From JBFHKO01 sp041595355 (GTDB lineage Bacteria; Pseudomonadota; Gammaproteobacteria; Enterobacterales; Aeromonadaceae), in the NCBI GenBank assembly GCA_041595355.1, contig JBFHKO010000016.1:1-22387 (forward strand): DNA of 22,387 nucleotides, read 5' to 3'. How positions within the stretch are numbered: the first letter of the stretch is position 1; each line of letters starts with the position of its first letter. The notes under the pieces were generated by a model. That model made no database searches and was not told the origin of the DNA. It saw only the letters and a list, made by a program, of their open reading frames with translations. The position numbers and the translations under genes are program-made. Of this stretch, positions 1-6,302 are shown piece by piece.

Positions 1-419
1 CCCTCAAACCCAGTCAGCTGCTGCTGATGGAAAGCCGCCGGTTTGGCCAGAGCCTGGCCACCGCGCCGGGCATGGCGCCCCTTATCATGCGGGTACTGGG
101 CGGCCTGCTGGAGAACTGTATCGGCCTGATCGAGGATCTGGCCTTTCGCGACGTGGCCAGCCGGCTGGTGCGCTACCTGCTCAGCACTGCCAAACAGCGC
201 GGCCAGCCCTGCGAAGAGGGTATTCGCCTGCCGCTGGATCTGGCCACCGGCGACATCGCCCTGCTGCTTGGCACCAGCCGCCAATCGGTCTCCACTCTGC
301 TCAATCGCATGGAGCGGGAAGGCATTATCGAGCGTCAGGGGCGTCGCAGCCTGCTGCTGCGCCAGCCTGAGGCATTGGCCCACTGGCACAGCCCACTGTC
401 GTCCAGCCGACAGTCTTGA
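1..419 (+). CDS. CooA-like Crp/Fnr family transcriptional regulator (3' part)
   Basis: The 5' end lies outside the window; the reading frame is open from position 3 and 138 codons are visible. What is seen is the end of the sensor domain, the long dimerisation helix and the winged-helix DNA-binding domain. The helix segment IEDLAFRDV and the recognition-helix region GTSRQSVSTLLN closely match the corresponding parts of Rhodospirillum rubrum CooA as I remember it (IEDLMFHDI and GSSRQTTSTALN). CRP and FNR normally have Arg-Glu in the recognition helix; here it is Arg-Gln, as in CooA. CooA is a haem-containing CO sensor that activates transcription. The haem ligands would lie upstream and cannot be checked, so another Crp/Fnr subfamily remains possible. 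The neighbour cowN, a CO-protection gene, supports the CooA reading. Confidence 0.8.
   Translation, partial: LKPSQLLLMESRRFGQSLATAPGMAPLIMRVLGGLLENCIGLIEDLAFRDVASRLVRYLLSTAKQRGQPCEEGIRLPLDLATGDIALLLGTSRQSVSTLLNRMEREGIIERQGRRSLLLRQPEALAHWHSPLSSSRQS
395..414 (+). promoter_or_regulatory. Candidate CooA binding box for cowN
   Basis: The sequence ACTGTCG-N6-CGACAGT is a perfect 7-bp inverted repeat with a 6-bp spacer. Its core TGTCG-N6-CGACA fits the CooA operator pattern of R. rubrum (about TGTCA-N6-CGACA, from memory). It lies inside the last codons of the CooA-like gene, with its centre (404.5) about 71 bp before the cowN start codon. The Arg-Gln pair in the neighbouring regulator's recognition helix is consistent with this half-site. 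Binding is inferred. Confidence 0.7.
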
Positions 420-433
420 CCCTGCGAGCAAGC

Positions 434-446
434 TACCATGCTCTCA
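434..446 (+). promoter_or_regulatory. Possible -10 element and transcript start for cowN
   Basis: TACCAT at 434-439 matches four of six bases of the sigma-70 -10 consensus. A start about seven bases further on, near 446, would put the centre of the upstream palindrome at -41.5, the usual class II activator position for CRP-family proteins. No good -35 box is needed in that arrangement. The element is short and was chosen partly because of this spacing. Confidence 0.4.
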
Positions 447-475
447 ACCCGATCATGGCTAATGGAGTAACAATA

Positions 476-796
476 ATGAGCAAATGTTGTGTTCGCGTCA
501 GCGGGACCCGCCCCGATCCGGCCAATCCCGACCGCTATATCAGCTTCGAAGGCATCGATTGCGATGGCAAGGCCCAGGAGGTAATGAGCCACATACGCCG
601 CTATATCGACAATCCGGCCAACAGCAATGCCTTCTGGGAATATTTCAAGAAGAAGGCGGCCGGCGGCAGCGGTCCCAAACCGGATGATCTGTTTCTCATC
701 CACAGCAACCTGAACCAGGTCCGCGAGCTGTTCGAAAGCCACGAGGACACCGAAGCACTGCACCTGCTCGACCGTCTGGAAGAGGAGTGCTGCTAA
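476..796 (+). CDS. cowN: CowN, protects nitrogenase from carbon monoxide
   Basis: This 106-residue protein has the CowN family hallmarks: DRYISFEGIDCDG near residues 19-31, then NAFWEYF, PDDLFLIHS and a C-terminal run ending EECC. CowN sustains N2-dependent growth and nitrogenase turnover in the presence of CO, a nitrogenase inhibitor; it is a small cytoplasmic protein thought to act directly on nitrogenase. The ATG at 476 is chosen because GGAG at 464-467 sits eight bases before it and the family similarity begins just after; upstream in-frame codons overlap the regulator gene. It follows the CooA-like regulator by 56 bp on the same strand and is probably under its control. No terminator is evident after the stop codon. 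Confidence 0.93.
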   Translation: MSKCCVRVSGTRPDPANPDRYISFEGIDCDGKAQEVMSHIRRYIDNPANSNAFWEYFKKKAAGGSGPKPDDLFLIHSNLNQVRELFESHEDTEALHLLDRLEEECC

Positions 797-1092
797 GCTT
801 TCCCGCTACGCCCCCCCACACAAAGTAGCCAGTCCGGTGCCCCTCCCCCCCCTTGCCCCGGCCACACCAGTTCTGGCATAAAGAAGACCCGATTCGAAAC
901 CCATCGTCCGTAGCCAGAAGTCGCCCGTGCCCCCCGCGCAACTTGTACTCATCGTTTGAGCGGTGGTGCAGCGCCAGCGGAACCAGCGTACCACTGAGCC
1001 CTTGGTTTATGCTGGCCGGCGGCTGCATGCGCCAGGGCCAGCGATAGGGCACCGGGCCGCGCTCCGCGTCACATCCACGCGCGGATGGTCAA
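797..1092. other. Gene-free stretch with C-rich tracts
   Basis: The gap between cowN and the uspA terminator holds no convincing gene. Short open frames exist on both strands but lack ribosome binding sites and recognisable domains. C-rich runs occur around 811-817 and 845-853. No terminator for cowN, no tRNA and no known regulatory RNA were recognised. Confidence 0.5.
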
Positions 1093-1093
1093 G

Positions 1094-1125
1094 CAAAAAC
1101 CCACCACGTCGAAAAACAGTGGGTT
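1094..1125 (-). terminator. Rho-independent terminator of uspA
   Basis: A perfect 7-bp inverted repeat (AACCCAC at 1098-1104, GTGGGTT at 1119-1125) reads on the minus strand as a hairpin running into a T5 tract. It lies about 45 bp after the uspA stop codon. Confidence 0.7.
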
Positions 1126-1170
1126 ATCGGTACACCGGCCGGCTGGATACGACGCCCGTTCTGTGCACAG

Positions 1171-1590
1171 CTAGATATGGATCAGGAGCAAATCGACGGT
1201 AGTGATATCGACCAGCTTGCGGGCGGATGACCACCAGCGATTCCAGAAACCATGATGGTGGCCGCTTATCATCAGATCGGCGCCGAGCGTCTTCACCGTC
1301 TGGAGCAGTTTTTCCTCCACCTCGCCCATCACCACCAGTTTGTTTTCAATGGGATATTCAACCGAATCCAGCAGCGCCGTCAGCCCTGCCAGCTTGGCGT
1401 CATATTTTTCGTGGATAAAGCTCTCTTCGGAAGGATCAAAGTCACGGATACCGCTGTCCAGATGAGAAACATCCACCGTCACAAAGGAGATTTTCGCATC
1501 CAGATTCTTGGCCAGTGACACCGCCCTGGCAATCAAAATGTCACTCGGCTCGTGCAGATCAACCGCGACCAGAATGTGCTTGTAACTCAT
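1171..1590 (-). CDS. uspA: Universal stress protein UspA
   Basis: The 139-residue protein begins MSYKHILVAVDL and contains GHHHGFW (110-116) followed by SSARKLV, matching E. coli UspA (GHHQDFW, SSARQLI) over its whole length. UspA proteins are small cytoplasmic alpha/beta proteins induced by growth arrest and many stresses. UspA itself lacks the glycine-rich ATP-binding loop of the UspFG type, and none is seen here. AAGGAG lies 6-7 bases before the ATG at 1590. The gene has its own terminator and is separated from the upstream nifS by nifS's terminator, so it is a single-gene unit. Whether it has a link to nitrogen fixation is unknown. Confidence 0.93.
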   Translation of the reverse strand: MSYKHILVAVDLHEPSDILIARAVSLAKNLDAKISFVTVDVSHLDSGIRDFDPSEESFIHEKYDAKLAGLTALLDSVEYPIENKLVVMGEVEEKLLQTVKTLGADLMISGHHHGFWNRWWSSARKLVDITTVDLLLIHI

Positions 1591-1612
1591 ACGCTACTCC
1601 TTTAGTTATCTG

Positions 1613-1635
1613 GCCATGGCCTGCATGGCCATGGC
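1613..1635. repeat. Pair of GCCATGGC palindromes upstream of uspA
   Basis: The 8-bp palindrome GCCATGGC occurs at 1613-1620 and again at 1628-1635, a 15-bp spacing. It lies 22-45 bp before the uspA start codon. It could be an operator, but it matches no site I know. Confidence 0.35.
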
Positions 1636-1773
1636 GGAAGCAGTCAACACAAGGAAACCCTACACCTCTCTGCCCGCCCCCAGTACCAGTATAGAGTCTG
1701 GTCACAAACGCCACCCTCCATGACGGCCACATTCCCGGTTTCGACAGCCTGCCGTCAGTTTTACGCGCGGATG

Positions 1774-1801
1774 AAAAAAGGGCCAATGTTTCCATTGGCC
1801 C
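1774..1801 (-). terminator. Rho-independent terminator of the hesB-nifU-nifS operon
   Basis: A perfect 9-bp stem (GGGCCAATG at 1780-1788, CATTGGCCC at 1793-1801) with a four-base loop is followed on the minus strand by six T residues (1774-1779). It lies about 45 bp after the nifS stop and ends the operon. Confidence 0.92.
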
Positions 1802-1844
1802 CCGAATGTCCATCCCTGTCGACGGAAGGATAGCGCTGCCCGCC

Positions 1845-3056
1845 TCAGCCGTAGGCCGGGGCGAATTCGCCCAGCTCGGCCAGCTGCGGCTTGTTCTGCA
1901 CCCAGTAGGGTGACAGGGAGCGCAGACGCTCGATGACCGGCGGCAGCTTCTCGATCACGTAGTCAATCTCGCGCTCGCGGGTATAGCGCGACAGGGAGAA
2001 GCGCACGCTGCCATGGGCCGCGGTGTAGGGAATGCCCATGGCGCGCATCACATGCGAGGGCTCCAGGGAGCCGGAGGTGCAGGCACTGCCGCTGGAGGCG
2101 GCGATACCCAGCTGGTTCAGCATCAGCAGTATCGCCTCGCCCTCGATGTATTCGAAGGCAATGTTGAGGGTGTTGGCGGTGCGGCTCGCCTCATCGCCGG
2201 TCACCAGCGAGCAGGGCACGGCCTCCAGCAGCGCCGCCTGCAGCTTGTCGCGCAGCTGGCGGGTATGCGCCTCCATCATCGGCATGTGCACCTCGGCCAG
2301 CTCACAGGCCATGCCGAGACCAACGATGGCGGCGGCATTCTCGGTACCGGCCCGGCGGCCGCGCTCCTGGTGACCACCGCGCAGCAGCGGCCGAAAGCGG
2401 GTGCCGCGCTTCACGTACAGGGCACCCACGCCCTTGGGGCCGTGCAGCTTGTGGCCGGAGAAGGAGAGCAGATCGATGTCGCTACTGGCCAGGTTGATGG
2501 GCTGCTTGCCCACTGCCTGCACGCCATCGGTGTGAAACAGCACCCCCTTTTCCTTGGCCATGCTGGCCATGCTCTGCACCGGGAAGATGGTGCCGGTTTC
2601 ATTGTTGGCCCACATGACCGAGACCAGAGCCACCTTGTCGCTCAGCACGGCCTGATACTGCGCCAGATCCAGCTGCCCCTTGCCGTTCACGCCCAGGCGG
2701 TGGATGGTATAGCCGCGCCGCTCCAGGTGCTCGCACACCTCCAGGATGGCCGGGTGCTCCACTACTGTGGTGATGATCTCCTTGCGCTCCGGGAAGGCTT
2801 CCACCGCGGAAAGCAGCGCCGTGCTGTTGGCCTCGGTGGCGCAGGAGGTGAAGATGATCTCGCTGTCGTGGGTGGCGCCCAGCAGGGCCGCCACCTGCTC
2901 ACGGGCACGGGCCAGGGCCTTGCGGACCGGCTCGCCGAAGCCATGGATGGAAGAGGGGTTGCCGTAGTGCTCGGTGAGGAACGGCATCATGGCTTCCAGC
3001 ACCATGGGATCCATGCGGGTGGTGGCGTTGTTGTCCAGATAGATGTTCTTCTTCAT
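1845..3056 (-). CDS. nifS: Cysteine desulfurase NifS
   Basis: NifS is a pyridoxal-phosphate enzyme that takes sulfur from cysteine and passes it to NifU for Fe-S cluster assembly of nitrogenase. The 403-residue protein begins MKKNIYLDNNATTRMDP. It has the PLP lysine in SGHKLHGPKG (Lys203) and the persulfide cysteine in SSGSACTSGS (Cys326), one residue off the Azotobacter vinelandii positions. The frame extends upstream to 3098, but the start at 3056 is preferred: it fits the family N-terminus, has AAGGAG in front, and the longer frame would overlap nifU. It follows nifU by 10 bp and is the last gene of its operon. Confidence 0.97.
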   Translation of the reverse strand: MKKNIYLDNNATTRMDPMVLEAMMPFLTEHYGNPSSIHGFGEPVRKALARAREQVAALLGATHDSEIIFTSCATEANSTALLSAVEAFPERKEIITTVVEHPAILEVCEHLERRGYTIHRLGVNGKGQLDLAQYQAVLSDKVALVSVMWANNETGTIFPVQSMASMAKEKGVLFHTDGVQAVGKQPINLASSDIDLLSFSGHKLHGPKGVGALYVKRGTRFRPLLRGGHQERGRRAGTENAAAIVGLGMACELAEVHMPMMEAHTRQLRDKLQAALLEAVPCSLVTGDEASRTANTLNIAFEYIEGEAILLMLNQLGIAASSGSACTSGSLEPSHVMRAMGIPYTAAHGSVRFSLSRYTREREIDYVIEKLPPVIERLRSLSPYWVQNKPQLAELGEFAPAYG

Positions 3057-3066
3057 GGGAGGCTCC

Positions 3067-3960
3067 TTATACCGGCATGGTTTCGGCTTGGGTGACACTG
3101 ACGACCTTGATGAAACGGCCCAGTTTCTCCATCAGGCTTTGCTGGATCCAGGCCAGGGTCATGTCGGTCATCATGCAGCCCACACAGCTGCCGGAGAGCG
3201 CCACTTCCACCTGGGTCTCGCTGACGCTGATGAGGGCCACGTCGCCACCATCGGCCTGCAGATTGGGTCGCATCGCCTCCAGCACCGAGGCCACCAGCTG
3301 CCACTCTTCGCTCTTCTTGGACAGATCGATGTTGGGGGCCACCTTGCTGCGCTCGAGGGGCTCACAGCTGACGCGCGCTTCGGCGCAGGGCGTGACGGCC
3401 AGCACCTTCTCCAGCACCTGCTCGATCTTCTCGTGGCAGGCGCTGCAGCCACCGCCGGCCTTGGTGTAGTGGATCACCTCGGTCAGGCTGGTCAGGCCGT
3501 TTTCCTTCACCGCCCGCACTATCTTGGGCTCGTCCACGGCGAAGCACTTGCAGATCATGGCGCCTTCCTCGTGGTCGTCGCACCACACCTCACCGCGGTA
3601 GTTGGCGATGGCGGCTTCAAGGGCTTCCTGGCCCATCACCGAACAGTGCATCTTCTCGGGCGGCAGGCCATCCAGGTAGTCGGCGATGTCCTGATTGCTG
3701 ATGGCCTTGGCCTCTGTCAGGGTCTTGCCGATGATGAGCTCGGTCAGCGCCGACGAGGAGGCAATGGCGCTGCCGCAACCAAAGGTCTGGAAACCGGCGT
3801 CGGTGATCAACTCGCTCTCGGGATCGACTTTCAGCATCAGGCGCAGAGCATCGCCACAGCTGATGGAGCCGACATCACCGACGGCATTGGCATCGCTGAT
3901 CACCTTGGCGTTACGAGGATTAAAGAAGTGTTCTTTTACTTTTTCAGAATAGTTCCACAT
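3067..3960 (-). CDS. nifU: Fe-S cluster scaffold NifU
   Basis: NifU is the scaffold on which NifS-derived sulfur and iron are assembled into clusters for NifH and other nitrogenase proteins. The 297-residue protein has the full three-domain build. An IscU-like domain carries Cys35, Cys62 and Cys106. A central ferredoxin-like domain carries Cys137, Cys139, Cys172 and Cys175 (permanent 2Fe-2S cluster). A C-terminal Nfu domain carries CVGC at 259-262. The start at 3960 gives the usual MWNYSEKVKEHFFNPRN terminus, with GAGGGAG upstream. It lies 25 bp after the HesB/IscA gene and 10 bp before nifS. Confidence 0.97.
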   Translation of the reverse strand: MWNYSEKVKEHFFNPRNAKVISDANAVGDVGSISCGDALRLMLKVDPESELITDAGFQTFGCGSAIASSSALTELIIGKTLTEAKAISNQDIADYLDGLPPEKMHCSVMGQEALEAAIANYRGEVWCDDHEEGAMICKCFAVDEPKIVRAVKENGLTSLTEVIHYTKAGGGCSACHEKIEQVLEKVLAVTPCAEARVSCEPLERSKVAPNIDLSKKSEEWQLVASVLEAMRPNLQADGGDVALISVSETQVEVALSGSCVGCMMTDMTLAWIQQSLMEKLGRFIKVVSVTQAETMPV

Positions 3961-3985
3961 AAATATTCTCCCTCGGTACGCCCGA

Positions 3986-4321
3986 TTAATTGGTGGCCGT
4001 GGCCGGTACGCAACTGCCCTTGTCGCAACTGCATCCGGCCGGCATCACCTGAATGTTGAGACCCGCCACGCCCAGCCGCTCCCCGAGGGAAATGCGACAG
4101 CCTTTAAGCAGCGGCCATTGATGACGATCCGCCAGCAGGGTGAGGTCATCGACCTGATACTGCACATCATCCACCTCGCGACGGGCCGTCCAGGCCATGT
4201 CGACCTTGATGCCGAGGCAGGGATCCCCCGAGGCGATCAGGCGTAATCCGATACTGAGCTGGCCCAGGGCCTGCTGGAGTTGTTTTAGCTGCGCCAGGGC
4301 GGCGGTCTCGATCTGGATCAT
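3986..4321 (-). CDS. HesB/IscA-family Fe-S assembly protein of the nif operon
   Basis: This 111-residue protein occupies the place of the nif-associated iscA gene before nifU in other diazotrophs. A-type carriers bind Fe-S clusters and pass them to target proteins. The first conserved cysteine is at 35 (GDPCLGIKV, compare GGGCSGLKY in Azotobacter IscA-nif). The usual C-terminal CGCG motif is replaced by CSC at 97-99 followed by a further cysteine at 104. The rest is divergent. The ATG at 4321 is chosen over an upstream one at 4372 because AGGAGA precedes it and the sigma-54 promoter lies between the two. It is the first gene of the hesB-nifU-nifS operon. Confidence 0.82.
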   Translation of the reverse strand: MIQIETAALAQLKQLQQALGQLSIGLRLIASGDPCLGIKVDMAWTARREVDDVQYQVDDLTLLADRHQWPLLKGCRISLGERLGVAGLNIQVMPAGCSCDKGSCVPATATN

Positions 4322-4333
4322 GATGGCATCTCC

Positions 4334-4349
4334 TGTGACTACGATCACA
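4334..4349. promoter_or_regulatory. Perfect CRP-type site at the hesB-nifUS transcript start
   Basis: TGTGA-N6-TCACA matches the Escherichia coli CRP core exactly. It overlaps the predicted start (about 4344) of the sigma-54 promoter for hesB-nifU-nifS, so a bound protein would be expected to repress. The next plus-strand gene starts about 240 bp away. Occupancy is inferred. Confidence 0.6.
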
Positions 4350-4353
4350 ATAA

Positions 4354-4369
4354 AGCAAGTGAAATGCCA
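4354..4369 (-). promoter_or_regulatory. Sigma-54 promoter of hesB-nifU-nifS
   Basis: Read on the minus strand, TGGCATTTCACTTGCT has the -24 GG and -12 GC pairs exactly ten bases apart and fits TGGCACRNNNNTTGCW at all but two specified positions. Transcription would start near 4344, 23 bp before the first start codon. Confidence 0.85.
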
Positions 4370-4392
4370 CATAAAAAACCATTGTTTTTCAT

Positions 4393-4412
4393 CACCTTAA
4401 AAAATAAAGGTG
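4393..4412. repeat. AT-rich inverted repeat between NifA site and sigma-54 promoter
   Basis: CACCTT (4393-4398) and AAGGTG (4407-4412) flank an 8-base AT loop. It lies between the NifA site and the promoter of hesB-nifUS, where a DNA-bending site would be expected, but it is not a good IHF match. Confidence 0.25.
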
Positions 4413-4450
4413 CCATTAAATCCGGACAAAGGGCGCTGGTTTGTCGATTT

Positions 4451-4466
4451 TGTCGCACAGATGACA
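4451..4466. promoter_or_regulatory. NifA upstream activator site for hesB-nifUS
   Basis: TGT-N10-ACA (TGTCGCACAGATGACA) is the NifA recognition pattern. It lies about 115 bp before the predicted transcript start, the usual distance for a NifA enhancer site. Confidence 0.7.
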
Positions 4467-4591
4467 GAATGTCGGAAGCGGCAACGGCGGCCAGGCATTG
4501 GTCACGAAATACCCCCTCTTGCCAGCCAACCTGCCCGCCCGGCGCCACAGTGCTACAATGCGTCCTTTATCGAGCGCAGGAGCCGAGGGGA

Positions 4592-5833
4592 ATGAGCATG
4601 CAGCAACACAAGGTGGCCATAGTGGGCGGGGGGCCGGCCGGCCTGATGGCCGCGGAGATGCTGAGCCAGGCGGGCATGGCGGTCACCCTCTTCGATGCCA
4701 TGCCCTCGGTAGGGCGCAAGTTCCTGCAGGCTGGCCGCGGCGGCCTCAACCTCACCCACTCCGAGCCCTTCCCCGCCTTCCTTGGCCGCTATGGCGAACG
4801 CGCCGACCGGCTGGCCCCCCTGCTGAGCGCCTTCGATGGCGAGGCCCTGCGCGCCTGGGCAAGGGAACTCGGTATCGACACCTTCGTCGGCAGCTCCGGG
4901 CGGGTGTTCCCGAGCGACATGAAGGCGGCGCCGCTGCTGCGCGCCTGGCTGGTGCGCCTGCGCAGTCAGGGGGTGAGCTTTCACCTGCGCCACCGCTTTC
5001 TCGGCTGGCACCAAGACGGCGGCCTGCGTTTCACCACCCCCGAAGGCGAGGTTCGTCATCAGGCCGATGCCGTGGTGCTGGCCCTCGGCGGCGGCAGCTG
5101 GGCCCGCCTCGGCTCCGACGGTGCCTGGGTTCCGCTACTGGCCGAGCGCGGCATCGCGGTGGCACCATTGAAGCCCGCCAACTGCGGCTTCGAGATCGCC
5201 TGGAGCGACGCCTTCCGCCAGCAATTCGCCGGCACGCCGCTGAAGACGGTGGTACTGAGCCACAGCAGCGCCGATGGCCGCAGCGAACAGCGCCAGGGCG
5301 AATGTGTCATCACCCGCCACGGCGTGGAAGGCAGCCTCATCTATGGCTTTGCCGCCCGCCTGCGCGACGACATTGACGCGCAGGGTTCGGCGCTGATCCA
5401 CCTGGATCTGGCCCCCGGCAAGAGTGAGGAGCGGGTGCTGGCCGAGCTGCGCGCCCGCGGCAGCAAGTCCCTGACCAGCCAGCTCAAGAGCCGAGTCGGC
5501 ATCGACGGCGTCAAGGCCGGCCTGCTACGCGAATTGCTGGACAAGGCCAGCTACAGCGATCCCGTGCGTCTGGCCGCTGCCATCAAGGCGCTGCCGCTGC
5601 GCCTTAACGCCACCCGCCCCATGGACGAGGCCATCAGCACCGCCGGCGGCGTCTGTTTCGAGGCGCTCGACGAGCGGTTGATGCTGACCGACCTGCCGGG
5701 GGTGTTCTGCGCCGGCGAGATGCTGGACTGGGAAGCCCCCACCGGCGGCTACCTGCTCAGCGCCTGCTTCGCCAGCGGCCGCGCCGCCGGCCTGGGGGCG
5801 CGGGCGTGGTTAAAAACGCAAGCCACACCCTGA
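4592..5833 (+). CDS. NAD(P)/FAD-dependent oxidoreductase, HI0933/BaiN-like flavoprotein
   Basis: The 413-residue protein has an N-terminal FAD-binding Rossmann motif (GGGPAGLMAAEML from residue 12), then GRKFLQAGRGGLN. Near the C-terminus are GVFCAGEMLDWEAPTGGY and a glycine/alanine-rich FAD-contacting end. This is the pattern of the HI0933-like family and looks like its TIGR03862 (PP_4765) branch. The physiological substrate of that branch is not known to me. The ATG at 4592 is preferred because the purine-rich AGGAGCCGAGGGG precedes it; the ATG at 4598 is an alternative. The frame is open further upstream but would run over the hesB promoter. It faces opposite to the nif operons on both sides. 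A nif role is not shown. Confidence 0.85.
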   Translation: MSMQQHKVAIVGGGPAGLMAAEMLSQAGMAVTLFDAMPSVGRKFLQAGRGGLNLTHSEPFPAFLGRYGERADRLAPLLSAFDGEALRAWARELGIDTFVGSSGRVFPSDMKAAPLLRAWLVRLRSQGVSFHLRHRFLGWHQDGGLRFTTPEGEVRHQADAVVLALGGGSWARLGSDGAWVPLLAERGIAVAPLKPANCGFEIAWSDAFRQQFAGTPLKTVVLSHSSADGRSEQRQGECVITRHGVEGSLIYGFAARLRDDIDAQGSALIHLDLAPGKSEERVLAELRARGSKSLTSQLKSRVGIDGVKAGLLRELLDKASYSDPVRLAAAIKALPLRLNATRPMDEAISTAGGVCFEALDERLMLTDLPGVFCAGEMLDWEAPTGGYLLSACFASGRAAGLGARAWLKTQATP

Positions 5834-5860
5834 GTGGCGAGCTCGATTGACGTCGCCAAC

Positions 5861-5887
5861 AAAAAAAGCCCGGAGCAAGCTCCGGGC
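5861..5887 (-). terminator. Rho-independent terminator of nifENX-fdxB
   Basis: GCCCGGAG-CAAG-CTCCGGGC (5868-5887), an 8-bp stem, is followed on the minus strand by seven T residues (5861-5867). It lies about 60 bp after the fdxB stop. The plus-strand flavoprotein gene converges on it, but no T tract follows on that side. Confidence 0.92.
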
Positions 5888-5948
5888 AACATGCTGAGGG
5901 GAGAAACCTCCCCCGCAAAGGACATCGTCATGTTCGACTGATCCCGCC

Positions 5949-6248
5949 TCAGGCGCCCATGGGCGCATGGCTGATGCAGTTCTTGGAGCAGACCCGGGAA
6001 CAGGCGCCGCAACCGATGCAGTCATTGGCATCGGCCACGGTCATGACCATGGCGCCATCATCGTCATCCTCATCCTCGTCGAAATCCTCGACCAGATCGG
6101 ACTTGTCCACCAGGTTGAACACGTTGCGGGCACAGACCTTGTAGCAGCGGCCACAGCCGATGCACTTCTGCGCATCGACGCCGGTCACGAAACTGGGCGT
6201 CCACGGCGAGCCGCCGCGGGTCAACCCGGTGATGAACTTGTCACTCAT
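5949..6248 (-). CDS. fdxB: Nif-specific ferredoxin III, FdxB (2 x 4Fe-4S)
   Basis: The 99-residue protein has two cysteine motifs for 4Fe-4S clusters: CIGCGRCYKVC (Cys29, 32, 35, 39) and CIGCGACSRVC (Cys77, 80, 83, 87). A further cysteine is at 91, and an acidic linker rich in Asp and Glu lies at about 54-64. This is the nif-associated FdxB type usually found after nifX. The family is taken to donate electrons in nitrogenase function or cofactor assembly. The proline that commonly follows the last cysteine of the second motif is serine here. GAGGAGAG precedes the ATG at 6248. It follows nifX by 54 bp and is the last gene of the nifE operon. Confidence 0.93.
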   Translation of the reverse strand: MSDKFITGLTRGGSPWTPSFVTGVDAQKCIGCGRCYKVCARNVFNLVDKSDLVEDFDEDEDDDDGAMVMTVADANDCIGCGACSRVCSKNCISHAPMGA

Positions 6249-6302
6249 GTTGCTCTCCTCTATTGCAGTATCGAATCCCGTTGGGTGCCCGGACCGGGGC
6301 CC

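Noticed and set aside
384..399. TGGCACA element upstream of cowN as a sigma-54 promoter
   Set aside because: No GC at the -12 position; a CooA-type activated promoter fits better.
853..1047. Short plus-strand frame in the gap after cowN
   Set aside because: No ribosome site, no family resemblance and atypical composition.
2013..3095. Open frame of 360 codons on the plus strand opposite nifS
   Set aside because: Antisense shadow of nifS, biased composition, no recognisable motif.
6264..6279. GG-N10-GC element upstream of fdxB on the minus strand
   Set aside because: Only the two dinucleotides fit. The predicted start would fall within the ribosome site, and fdxB is already served by the nifE promoter.
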